Program-made: the position numbers and the translations under genes | Notes under the pieces: model-generated | Databases searched by the model: none | What the model saw: only the letters and a program-made list of their open reading frames with translations | What the model was told of the DNA's origin: nothing | Assembly: GCA_037042915.1 (NCBI GenBank) | Contig: CM073202.1 | Span: 310,001 to 374,000 of the forward strand | Direction: 5' to 3' | DNA length: 64,000 nt | Source of the DNA: Auricularia sp. M13 | Lineage: Eukaryota > Basidiomycota > Agaricomycetes > Auriculariales > Auriculariaceae | Shown here: positions 32,181 to 42,529 of the stretch, piece after piece | How the letters are laid out: every line of letters starts with the position of its first letter | How positions within the stretch are numbered: the stretch's first letter is position 1

Positions 32181-33621
32181 TTGCGACCAAGGCTTCTCCC
32201 TAAATTGTCGATAGTCCTTTGCAGTGTACTGTGCTGTCCGGTGCATGTATTTGACTATCGCTTCATTGCTTCCAGATTTCGCCATTTGTCAGTGGATACC
32301 TGTGACTACTGCAGAATGTGCACATCATATTTCTGACTAACTTGCACGATTTTGGGTCTAAAGCGCGAGTTCACAGGCTCGAGATGTCTGAATCAACAGT
32401 ACAGCGGCACCTGCGTTGGCGTTGCCGCAGGCAGCGAGCAATTTTTAAATTCCTCTGTCAACTTAGTCTCTGAAAAGATACTTTTTAGAGACTAACTTTT
32501 CAGAGACATTAGCTCATACTATTTCGTGAGGGAGACTGGTGCGTGTGGCTTTTTTCGGGAATGGAGTTGATCACGGCGGGCCGGACCGAGCCGTTTTTCC
32601 TCTTTGCGCACGACCACGGCGGATGGCGCTTGCGATGTCTAATTTGGCGGCTCTATGGATCTAGGCTATGTGTTGTTTCCAGGCTTTGGACGACCCGGCA
32701 TCTAGATCTGAACTGCCGGCGCGACGGCCGCTCACGATATACGGCGCGGGCACCTACAAATCCGGCTCAAAGAGCAGCATCTTTGGCTATATATTCCCGC
32801 TTCATGCCATTCATGTATCTTTCGTGTGTTAGCTTTCACCCACGGCGAGTTCCACCAATTGAAGGTGCGTCTGGCCGTTATGTTCAAATCCCAATGCCCA
32901 AGCTCATCATTCTGACGGCCTCTCGCCAGACACCTGGCGCGTGCGTTACTCTCCGAGTGTATCTGCCGACATATCTTTATGCGCTTTAAATTGCCCGTTT
33001 GTGCTTGGGCATGGGCCCCATACCCAAGCACGGACAAGCACGGCCATGACGAATCATTGCACACGACGGGCATGCCTTCACTTCGTCCTTTGACTCCGGA
33101 ATCACCGTCAACTTGGGTATGAAGATAGAAGAACTTTCATTCCTCTGCAGGAGCGGATGCCTTGAGCCCACAGAGCCCACAGCTCGCGACTTCAGCGCGC
33201 GCGCGTTCTCCCTCGTTACCAACACACGATTCGTCTCGAGCGGCCTGCCCTCAATCCAGAATTGTGCCTCATTGCAGGATATGGACGTCAAGTGTCACCC
33301 AGCGCTTCAAGGAGTCTGAGCATGCTGCCCCTTGAGACGAGAAATTAACCATGAGTCCATGATTCACGTAACTCATTGGCGCTTCCTTTGCGTTGGCTAA
33401 CCGTGACAATCCCAAAACATTTGAAACCACATGGTGTGTGCGTTTCAAATCTGCCGTTCTCGTCATTGACAACATCGGAGCTAGCGTCTAGGACGCGCGC
33501 CCTCGCCTCCTTGATGGTCTGTGCACTGGCCGCCCATTGCTTACAGTTACAGGTCTTGCTGCAAGCGGAGAATTTCTTGCTGGACGCCCAGAACATGCAA
33601 TATCCGATCCTCTGATCAGCG
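32181..33621. other. Gene-free stretch with a perfect inverted repeat
   Basis: 1.4 kb without a supported gene; see the hairpin at 32466-32507. Confidence 0.5.
32466..32507. repeat. 12-bp perfect inverted repeat, 18-nt loop
   Basis: GTCTCTGAAAAG (32466-32477) and CTTTTCAGAGAC (32496-32507) are exact inverse copies. The loop itself contains TTAGAGACTAA. It could be a fold-back element, an end of a MITE or an operator. Confidence 0.7.
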
Positions 33622-33629
33622 TATATAAG
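33583..33629 (+). promoter_or_regulatory. Conserved promoter block and TATA of secreted-protein gene 3
   Basis: GACGCCCAGAACATGCAA (33583-33600) matches 34907-34924 upstream of gene 4 at 16 of 18 positions. TATATAAG follows at 33622-33629, 80 bp before the ATG. Confidence 0.6.
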
Positions 33630-33701
33630 TCAGTGAGCTCGCCCTCTCCGATCGATAGCAAGCACCATACCTTGCGCATTCAGCTCACGGATTCCACCAA
33701 G

Positions 33702-34188
33702 ATGCGTTTCTCCACTATACTTGCTGCCGTCAATATCGCTCTTGGTGTTCAAACTGGTAGGCTTTTGCTTGCTCTTGCATAATTCACACGCTGACATCGT
33801 TTTTGCAGCCGTCGTCTCGGATGTTGCAGCAGAATGCGGCGCCCTTGGCGTCTTCTCACCGTCATCCCTCCCCGAAGGCGTAGACCCCAACGCAGTGCGC
33901 AAGTGCCTCCAGCACCCGCTGCGAAACAGCACTGTGGCGTCGCCTCAGCTGCTTGAAAGACGCGCTTGTTTCTTCAGCGATCAGCAGTACGGCTGCTCGC
34001 ACGGCTTCTGTTGGAAGCAATGCGGCACGGCGGGCGAGGGGGAGTGGTGCTTCCAGGCCTTGAATGGAGGAGTCGGCGCGTGGAAGACGTGCGTGATCAA
34101 CGAAGATTGCCCGCCGGATGGCACGTCTGACTGCAGCATTGCGGGGGCTGCGGGTGGCTGCTCGGAATGTGGCTGCAGCTGCCACTAG
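33702..34188 (+). CDS. Small secreted 14-cysteine protein 3 ('CGCSC' family)
   Basis: Exon 1 is 33702-33756 (55 nt) and exon 2 is 33809-34188, for 144 residues. The signal peptide is MRFSTILAAVNIALGVQT. Landmarks are ECGALGVFSPSSLPEGVDP, YGCSHGFCWKQCG, GEWCFQALNGG, KTCVINEDC and CSECGCSCH. It has the same 14 cysteines plus an extra His at the C-terminus and a short Ala/Gly insertion before the last cysteine group. LLERRACFF carries a dibasic RR at the place where gene 2 has KR. Confidence 0.8.
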
Positions 34189-34906
34189 AAATTGTACATC
34201 GTCATTCAGGTCATTTGTGCTGGATATGCTGGATTTCGTGAAACTCTGTAATGAATTGGAAGGGGTCCAGGGCTCACTCATGCGAAACGCCGCAACTTCG
34301 GTCTCCGCCGTGTTTCCTCCTTCTTCCCATTCCAGCTCAGAGTCACAAGCCGCGCGCTATCTTCATCAAGTCTTGGATCCTCTCTTCTTCTGCCGGCATC
34401 ATTGCGGAGGCCTCATGGCGTCGGCGTCAACGGCCGCGCGCCTGAATGCGTGCCCCACGTGCAGTTCTTGCTGTTTGCTTCGACCAGTTGGGCGCCGATT
34501 CGCCAGTGGCGCGGTGGATCCTCCATTCAGTCACTGCCTACCTGTACTGCCTGCCAATGCTCCTCGTGCCTCTGCGCCTATTGATGCCATGTTGTCTGGA
34601 TTAGATCCTGGGAGCGCTCGTTCGGCAAACTATAGCGCACGAGCATGCCGAACTCCTTCAGACGGACGACGACCTTTCATAAACGCACGCTTTGGAATTT
34701 CGTGCGGCTTGAACGCCGAGTCTATGCCAGTCAGTTGAATGTCGCTATACCAAGGCCATGACTCGCAGAACATCGAGGCATCCTAAGGGCTGTTCCGTGC
34801 CGAATGAACGTTTGGTGCTACGCTCCTCCAGCGTCTCGAAGGGGCGCCAACGACTCGTGTGTTACCCTGGCGTCTCACTCTGCTATTGGAAGGCGAGAAT
34901 CTACAT
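34189..34906. other. Intergenic stretch, no gene
   Basis: Open frames here have no family resemblance. The upstream block shared with gene 2's flank lies at 34640-34700. Confidence 0.5.
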
Positions 34907-34936
34907 GACGCCCGGAGCATGCAACGGCGTATAAAA
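34907..34936 (+). promoter_or_regulatory. Conserved promoter block and TATA of secreted-protein gene 4
   Basis: GACGCCCGGAGCATGCAA (34907-34924), then TATAAAA at 34930-34936, about 80 bp before the ATG, in the same layout as gene 3. Confidence 0.6.
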
Positions 34937-35009
34937 GACTTATGGTACGTCTGCCCAATCGACCAGGAGCCGCCACACCGCGAAATCCGTCTTTGCTACC
35001 TTCGTGACT

Positions 35010-35497
35010 ATGCGCTTCACAACTCTCATAACTGTCCTCGCCGTCGTGGTCGGCATTCATGCAGGTACAACACTCTTTCTCTATCTCGCCTTCAGACCTA
35101 CAATTTTGGGAGGCTGACACCAGTGCTGTTGGCAGACTTGAGCTCTGATGCGGCTACGGAGTGCGGAGATCTCGGCGTCTTCTCTCCATCGTCACTCCCA
35201 GACGGCGTGGACCCGACAGCGCTGCGCAAGTGCCTCGAACACCCGCTAGTAAACACCACTGCACAGCTCCAGCAGCTTCACGCTCGCGCCTGCTACTCCG
35301 GCAGCGACGGCTACGGATGCTCCGGCAATTACTGCTGGAGAGCATGTGGCACGCCTGGCAGCGGAGAATGGTGCTGGCTGGCTCTTAACGGTGGATACGG
35401 CGCATGGAGAACGTGCGCTGACAAGGGCGATTGCATTGCTATCGACGGGTCCGGTTGTGGCCAGGGTGGATGCTCAGCATGTGGGTGCAGTTGCTAA
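35010..35497 (+). CDS. Small secreted 14-cysteine protein 4 ('CGCSC' family)
   Basis: Exon 1 is 35010-35064 (55 nt, signal peptide MRFTTLITVLAVVVGIHA) and exon 2 is 35136-35497, for 138 residues. Landmarks are ECGDLGVFSPSSLPDGVDP, YGCSGNYCWRACG, SGEWCWLALNGG, RTCADKGDC and CSACGCSC, with all 14 cysteines. Its promoter block matches gene 3, so 3 and 4 look like the latest tandem pair at the level of regulatory DNA. Confidence 0.8.
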
Positions 35498-35744
35498 ATG
35501 GCGCGATACGCCCTACCGAGTCTTTGAAATATTGTTCTTGTATAATAACAGTTGCTGCAGTAATTTTTTTCCTGACAGCTATGAGCCATTCCGATATCAA
35601 ATGTCTTCTTGCGCAGCCTGAGGATCTGAAGAACATTCGGCACGCGATCCATGGCACATGCGCATCATCTTCGAATCCAAAAATACAGTCGCGCCGCAGC
35701 GCCGGCCATGCGGTTGGTATTCGACCTCTCTTTCCACTGCCACC

Positions 35745-36025
35745 ATGACGCAGGCCCAGGACGAGGCCGCCAGCCAGCTCGAGCGCGGCGATGCCGCCTC
35801 TGAGGTACATACCCGCATCCTGCGCGCATTTTTCACGCTGTGCAGCTAACATCGCTGCAGGCTCCGCCTAGCTATCACCCTCGCACGAGCCAAAAAGTTG
35901 CTCCTCGCCAGCGCTCTCGCTGGGAGGACAACTCGCACCAGTGCTTCGTGATCACGGCCATCGTGTGCATCGTCCTCGTCATCGGTCTGGCGGTTGGCTT
36001 GGCTGTGGGCATTAAACGGCATTGA
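35745..36025 (+). CDS. Small single-span membrane protein with a PPxY motif (paralog B)
   Basis: Two exons (35745-35804 and 35861-36025, intron 56 nt) give 74 residues. Exon 1 codes an acidic head (MTQAQDEAASQLERGDAASE). Exon 2 opens with APPSYHPRT (PPSY), then a basic linker with RQRSRW, then HQCFV and a membrane span (ITAIVCIVLVIGLAVGLAVG), ending KRH. Intron phase and position, PPSYH and H-x-CFV are shared with paralog A at 15255. PPxY motifs bind the WW domains of Rsp5/Nedd4 ligases and their adaptors; that role is an inference. Confidence 0.7.
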
Positions 36026-36411
36026 AGAATTTTGGTCAATATCCCGCTGTCGGCGAGTATCAGGTTATGGATGTGATTTGGGGGCTTTCTGACCATGGAC
36101 TTTTGGCTATAGCGTTCGCAAATTGCTGTCGCATATGTATCCCGCCATCTGTAATGAATAAACGTGAAATCAGGTGCCGGAGGCTGCGAAGACCATCCCC
36201 GACTGAGACTTCATGTGCTTGCCAGTCAAACATTCAAAGAGTCGCAGTTCAGGCTGCCACACACCCCGCACAACGTGAGAAGTAGTTCACAATTTTCTCG
36301 CTCTTTGGCATGTCAAACGAGGCTTAGCGAGGCGTCCAGATGAAGCATTATTTCGACAGAACGATGCCTTCTTCGTTTTTGGAGTACACATGAGCAAGAG
36401 TGCACTCAGAT
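36026..36411. other. Intergenic spacer, no gene
   Basis: Convergent 3' flanks of the PPxY gene and the hydrolase gene. Confidence 0.5.
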
Positions 36412-37671
36412 TCAGAAGCCGTGGCGTTCAATCCAGGAGAGCAGCGTCTGGAAGAATCCAGGGGCAGTAAGGTGCAGATTCAAGTCGTGTCCGGAGCCCT
36501 GGATGACATCTAGGAATGAAGGAATATTAGTAGCCAGTAGCCAAAAACGCGAGAACGATGCACACTCACCGAACTCCACCGAGCGTGCATTGGGATAGAA
36601 CTGCGCCTCATTCGCCAGGTTGTCGCACGTGGGCGTGACGCAGAAGCCTGTGTCGAAGATGCCGTCGACCGTGAAGACGTCGCCGCGGAAGCGCGGCGCG
36701 GCGACGGAGGACGTGAAGAGCGTGGTGAACTCGCCGACGGAGACCGTGTCCTTGTGCGCCTCGTCGAACGCGAGCACGGCTGGGTCGAACGTGCCTGGCG
36801 GCCCGTAGAAGACCGTGCGCGAGGTGATGTTGTTCGTCGTGAGGTAGCCGTCGGGCAGGTTCCTGAAGCGCGGGATGCCGGCGCTGTTGGCGGGGATGAA
36901 GGGGAGACCATTCGTTGGAGTCAGAGTAGTTGGAGATGGGCCGTGTCCGTACTGCAGTAATACAATATTCATTGGAGGTCAGTGAACAGTGATGTTTTGC
37001 CGAAGTGGGTCAACGTACTCCGGTAAAGATGGCTGCATCGAGCAGCTCTGGAGCCGCAACGATCACGCCGTTGAGTATGGCACTCGACAGCGAGTGTCCG
37101 ATGCCGACGAGGTTTCTAAACCGCCGGCGTCCAAAGCCCGGGATTGCACCCTCGCGGGCGAGTTTCAGGATCTCGACCTGCGCTGCGACCTGCAGTGGCA
37201 GCTGCAGGACATTAACAGGGTCGGGGCGGCTGCTGAGGCCGTCGCCTTCAGTTTCGATTAGCCTTGCTTCAGAAAAACGCCTCGGACGTACTCACCGACG
37301 CGCGCCATGCTCAGCGTCGCAAATCCCTGAGAGTTAGCCAACCGTACAAAGCTGTACGTCTCAGGCTGGAACGGCAGGTCCCAGTAGAGCGTATTGTAGG
37401 TCGCGCCGGGCGCCACAATGAGCAGCGTCTCCCGGGAGTCCCGACTCGGAGTCGGCGCGCAGAAGTGCACTTCGACCGCGAACCGGCCGGACACCGGGAG
37501 GGTCTGGTTGATCTGCACGGGCTGCGTGGGGTCGATGCCGCGCAGGTCGAAGTTCGTCGCGGACGCGTGCACCGGGACGAGGCTCTGCACGCAGTTGGCC
37601 CGTGGGTGCGGGGAGACTGCCCCGCGCGCGGATGCAGCAGCGAGGAGGGCGAATACAGGTACAATACGCAT
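36412..37671 (-). CDS. Secreted alpha/beta hydrolase-like protein
   Basis: Four exons read downward (37671-37296, 37245-37019, 36951-36570, 36509-36412) close in frame to 360 residues. The start at 37671 gives a signal peptide (MRIVPVFALLAAASARGAV). LLIVAPGATYNTLYWDLPF suits an oxyanion-hole strand and loop. GIGHSLSS is the nucleophile elbow (GxSxG), VDGIFDTGFC is a plausible acid position, and GSGHDLNLHLTAPGFF provides the catalytic His near the C-terminus. The enzyme class (lipase, esterase or other) cannot be told. It is extracellular by the signal peptide. An upstream in-frame ATG would add 34 residues but would bury the signal peptide, so the inner start is preferred. Confidence 0.8.
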
Positions 37672-39460
37672 GCTCCTTCGAATCGGACTGCCAGTGGGAA
37701 GTGTAAGAAGCGGACAGCGTGCTTTATACACCAGCTTTGCTAGCCGCGAGCGGTCAGTCAGGTGGCGAGCGAGCAGCAGCACGAATCCATCGCCTTGGGT
37801 TCCGGATTCTGAACGGGTTCGTATTCGTCATGCGCATATAGGTAGAGACTTTGCCAGCGAATGCTTGCTCCACAGGCAGGAGTATTCGAGAAGAGAGCAC
37901 AGAGCCGAGGGTGGGCCCACCCGGGAGGTGAGAAGACGCAAGGCAATTTGTGCCAAGCCAACTACCCGCAAGGTTATCCATTGGTGACTATACCGGTTTC
38001 GGCGACTGGACGCAGCATAGTATCCATGACCTGCAGATCGTGCGCTGGTTGCTGGAAGCCAGACCACCCTCAGGGCCAGAACGCGCGCGGTTCAATGAGA
38101 TGCTCGGGTGTCGAAAAGAGTTAATATCCAACCATATGCATGAAGAAGGCAGCTGTCTGGAATCCAGAAGGCAGCAATATCGGGCCACCGGAGCAGGCAG
38201 TTTTATTGATCACGAGCGAGCTACTGTAGTGCTGCGCAAGGTGGACCTTCCACGTTCGCTTGAATGTGCCGATTGAATGTCAACAGCAAGCCCAGCATCA
38301 AGCGGGCTAGAGGCAACAGAGAGGGACAAATAGCAATGCGCTTCCGAAAGGACGTTGGCAGGACGAGAGCAAGAGAGCTATTGTTTACCGGACAAACAGT
38401 GTTGCTCATCATATTCACAACGGCACAAGCACAGCTCGGATACATAATTCGTTCGTGAGGGGCCCACTCAGACTGCAGTTGGGACATACATGACGCGAGC
38501 ATGGCTGCTGCTGGCACTCCGCGGCGCACAGGTAATCGACGCCGGTGCTGTAAAATCAGCAGCAACAGCTCATCCAGTCGCCCTTTACGCATTTATCTGG
38601 CCCTCGGCCGTCCAGTATGCCCCACACCGCCGACAAGCCTCCATCCCGCAACTGCGCTACTAGACACGCTCTGCAACTTGGTCGGGTTCTTCCATTGACA
38701 CGTGTGCTTAGCTTCCGCCATTCTCTTTACGCGGCGCACCGGCGAGTTTCAAATTCGTCGCGCCGTTGAACCGCGTGCTCCCCCAGGCATATCCTCACGG
38801 TCACCGCTGCCTGCAACCTGGCAGATGTTTCTGACCGTGCAACGTCTGGCTGCGTCGCCGGCGCAACTAAGTAGTTTGGGCGCAGTCCCGCGGCCGGTCT
38901 GACTCTTGGCTGTCTCCTCCTCCGGTGCACAGACGCACGAACGTCCAAGTCCAATACGTCCCTGCGCCAGCTAGAACAGTACTACGACAATATATCCCAC
39001 GCCTGGCTGCAGGACTCGCGAGAATTCAACAACGCCCGGGTCGGATGGAGCGGCGAGATAGAGTACTTGTTACCGATGAGATGCTGTGTTATAAGTACAG
39101 TGTTATATATCCTCTGACTGTCAATGAAGTACTGTGAGGCGGGCTTAGGCTGTTCCTATGGCATACAGCTGAACAGTGCGGACCATGTACAAGCTACTGT
39201 ATACCTCCAGGCTGAGCATCATGAGTCAGGGGGAGCTAATATGGGATGCACGAGTTTGCTACTTCAGAGAGCAGATTCGCTAGGAGAACCCGCTGAAGTC
39301 CACTACAGTGCGGGAAGCGGAGGAACACGCTAGTGACTGAAAAAGAAATTGTGCAGAGATCTTCCCCTCCTCCTAACTCGAACAAGACAACGGGAATAGC
39401 ATTTAACATCGCGTGTTACGTACTTTCAAGATGCAAAACGTAGGCAAACTAGCGAACAAT
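37672..39460. other. Gene-free stretch, 1.8 kb
   Basis: No supported gene or repeat on either strand. Confidence 0.5.
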
Positions 39461-39555
39461 GCCTTCTAGCCGACTTGAACGACTGACCTCGTCATTGCTG
39501 TCCGAAGTAACTCCGAAATACTAGTGACGCGCTCTACCAACTGAGCTAAGAAGGC
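39461..39555 (-). tRNA. tRNA-Thr(AGT) with a 23-nt intron
   Basis: On the minus strand, acceptor GCCTTCT pairs perfectly with AGAAGGC. The D-arm is GCTC-AGTTGGTA-GAGC. The anticodon stem is CGTCA/TGACG with loop C-T-AGT-A, interrupted after position 37 by a 23-nt intron. The variable loop is AGGTC and the T-arm AGTCG-TTCAAGT-CGGCT. All canonical features are present. Confidence 0.93.
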
Positions 39556-39661
39556 CTTGTCCCCCGTCCCAAAATTGCAATTGTGAGCTAATTGCTGAGC
39601 TGTGGTGAGGTGTACATGGCCGACGTTTGCATCCGTCTCCGACTGTTGACAGCACCTCCTG

Positions 39662-41985
39662 ATGGACGTGGGCCGGCTGGTGGACACTGCGCGCGACGCG
39701 CTGAGCGCGCTGACGAGCTGCGTGTGCCGCCCGCAGGCGAAGCTCAAGATCAACGGGCGGACGTGTGCGTGTCGGGCTAGCAGAGCTTGCGTGCTCGCCG
39801 GCGCTTACTCTTTACCGCAGACAAGCTGGTGAAGCTGCTGGGCGAGGGCGGGTTCTCGTTCGTGTACCTGGCGGAGGACGAGCACAGCGGGCGGCAGTTC
39901 GCGCTGAAGGTGATCCGGTGCCCGTCGGGGGCGACGGACGTGCGGGAGGCGCTGCGCGAGGCGGACGCGCACCGGCGCTTCAAGCACCCGAACGTGATGC
40001 GCATCCTCGACTCGGCCGTCGTCCAGGACGGCGGCGGCGACGGCAAGATCGTCTACCTCTTCCTGCCCTTCTTCCGCCGCGGCAACCTCCACGACGCCCT
40101 CTCCACCCACGCCGTCCGCGGCACCCACTTCCCCGAGCGCGAGATGCTCTCCGTCTTCCGCGGCGCCTGCCTCGCCGTACAGGCCATGCATCACCATCGT
40201 GCTCGCTCCGGCGCCCGGCCCGCGCAGCCCGCGCAACAGCACCAGGACGAAGAACAGGACCAGGGCGGCCTGCCCGAGCCCGAGGGCGACGCAGAGGGCG
40301 GCTTCTCCTACCACGCCGCCGCGCCCGCCCCGAGCAGGCGGCGCCAGCCAGACCCCACCGCCGCCGCCGCCGCCGCCGCCGCGTACGACGAGCCCGCGGC
40401 GGACGGCGAGGACGGCGTGGAGCAGCCGTGGGCGCACCGCGACATCAAGCCCGCCAACATCATGCTCGCCGACGACGGCACGCCCGTCCTCATGGACCTC
40501 GGCTCCGCCGTCCCCGCGCGCGTGCGCATCCAGTCGCGCCAGGAGGCGCTCATGCAGCAGGTGTGTGCTCGCAATTGTCGACTCCCTCCCGCTTGACGCC
40601 GCGAGCAGGAAATGGCGGCCGAGCGCAGCTCCATGCCGTACCGCGCGCCGGAGCTGTTCGACGTCAAGACGGACACGACGCTCGACGAGAAGGTCGACAT
40701 CTGGGTGCGTCCGGCGTCTCGCGCACCTTTCGACCCCTTGCTTTCGTCGCAGCTCGCTAATGCTCGCCCGCCCGCGCAGTCGCTCGGCGCAACACTCTAC
40801 ACGCTCGCGTACCTCTACTCGCCCTTCGAGGCGCAAGCAGCCCAGGGCGCGTCCGTGCAGATGGCCGTGCTCAACGCGCAGTACAAGCACCCGCCGTCCG
40901 AGTACTCCCGCGGCACGCGCGCCATCATCGACATGTGTCTCGTCGTCGACCCCGCCAAGCGCCCCGGCATCGATGAGGTGCGTTCCGTGCTCTGTGCACT
41001 TCTTTTTCAATCTCTTTGGCGCGACCACGGCCAAGAAGATATTTAGTCCAAAGCGCCCTTTCCTGATCGCTCTCGGCGAACGGAGGGGGTCTGAGGGCCT
41101 TGTGCGGGGCTGCTGGACCCCTCGGGCACGCATCGCTGCAGGTCTACGTGGCTTCCTTGAACCCGGCAGGCCCTCGGCTGGGCGGTCTATCTCCCTGTTG
41201 GGCTCGTTTTCCTCCCTTCCCTTCCCTTCCCCTCGTTACACCGTTCTACCTTATTCATCCCATACCATCCCGAAGTCCCTCCTCGCGCGGGGTCGGAATC
41301 GGCGGGCGCGGAGCTGGCCGAGCGTCGTGCATCGCTGGACTTTGGAGGTGTGCCGCGGGCGCACGCCCTTCATGCACTTGCCGCTCTGCTTGGTTTCAGT
41401 TTCAGTTTCGGTCGCAGGGTCTGCCTCTGCATCTTCAGGGTGTCTGCGCGGCGCTCGGCTACGGGGTTCTGCTGGCCTGCACCGCTCAGCCACGCGTTGC
41501 TGCTGCCGTAAATCTGCGGCGCGCGTTGAAGCTCGCAGGCACTCTGCAAGCTCTCCTGCCCGTTTTTTTTTTTTTTCTTCCCCTGCCTTCCTTGCTTCGT
41601 CTTCCCCTTGCATATCTCGCAGCTCGTCATGCGTTGCCATCGCTCGCGCGGCGCGCCTTCCATCATGCGCGCGGGCACTCTGCGCTGAGGTGTCCCGGTC
41701 TCGATTTCGGCCGAGGTGGAGGCGCGCAGCAGGTCTGCCTCTTCAGGGCGGCGCTGCTTCAACGGCTGGCCACGCGTTGCTGCTGCTTCGGGTCTGCGCT
41801 GCTCTTCGTAGCTGGCAGGCCCACTGCGTTCGGCCGCTTCCCACTTGTCTTTGCGTCTATTTGAGAATCCTGCATGGCTTGCCCCTTTCTCTTTGCCATT
41901 CCGGTTTCGTGACGGTGAGCACTGATGCGTTGTGCCCATGGCAGGTCATCGAGGCTACCGACCGCGCGCTGGCGAATCTCAACTG
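39662..41985 (+). CDS. ENV7: Serine/threonine kinase of the STK16/Env7 (NAK) family
   Basis: Five exons (39662-39764, 39821-40560, 40609-40704, 40780-40977, 41944-41985) close in frame. The N-terminus has closely spaced cysteines (TSCVCRPQ) where STK16/Env7 kinases are lipid-anchored. The kinase domain shows LLGEGGFSFVYLAED (Gly loop), FALKVIRCP (catalytic Lys), HRDIKPANIML (catalytic loop), LMDLGSA (DLG instead of DFG, typical of STK16), RSSMPYRAPELF and VDIWSLGATLY. A 75-residue insert with Gln/Glu-rich and poly-Ala stretches lies before HRDIKP. The last exon (VIEATDRALANLN) follows a 966-nt intron, very long for this genome. Known relatives act at the Golgi or vacuole membrane. Reading through the last donor would instead end the protein 22 codons later. 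Confidence 0.88.
40978..41943 (+). other. Oversized last intron of the kinase gene
   Basis: 966 nt between a GTGCGT donor and a CAG acceptor, against 45-70 nt for nearly every other intron here. Inside, two imperfect copies of a segment with GTCTGCCTCT...CCACGCGTTGCTGCTG occur near 41415-41510 and 41730-41800. The composition resembles 6700-7200. It may hold a decayed insertion; no inverted repeats or duplication were found. Confidence 0.55.
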
Positions 41986-42529
41986 AGACGGGCTGGCGAA
42001 CCTCAATTGAGTATCGAGAACAGCGCAACGATGTCGGCGGGTAATGAAAGTACAGTACAGTAGATGCGCACGGTGTCGGTGGTGTATTTATTGTTGGCTT
42101 TCTAGATCTGTCTTTTTGCTTTTGGACGCTTCGCGGACTTGGAGATGTGCTGTTCGAGATTGAACTAATCACGAATCTCGATCGGTCATGCTAGCGTGTG
42201 CCTGGAGCCGCTGTTCGTACGGTTCAACCAAACTGCTCGTTGCACTTGAGTCTTCAGTTGATTCAACATTTGTGACTTGAGAAGCCACGACTTGGACGCA
42301 CGGTGGTGGCAAAGCATATATTGTACTGTACGTGCTCGCTTGATTCGATTTCGTGCGACTCTAAATACTTACTCAAATATCATCGATAGGCCAATTATGC
42401 TTGACATAAATATCTTCTTACTCTAGCCAGTAGCCACGGTCTCGAAATTGCTTGGATATCGGTTTGTTCAGTCACTGCATGCAATACTTACCTGCCAGTG
42501 AGATTCTTCAAGCTGCTTCTCACTGCTGC
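41986..42529. other. Intergenic stretch, no gene
   Basis: Convergent 3' flanks of the kinase and membrane-protein genes. Confidence 0.5.

Noticed and set aside
26937-35497. The 14-cysteine proteins as hydrophobins
   Set aside because: Hydrophobins have eight cysteines with a CC pattern; these have 14 with a different spacing and no CC pair.
39805-41133. A 442-codon minus-strand frame opposite the kinase
   Set aside because: Antisense shadow of the GC-rich kinase exons; no domain.
40199-41986. A 595-codon plus-strand frame over the kinase gene and its last intron
   Set aside because: It is in a different frame from the conserved kinase motifs; composition explains its length.
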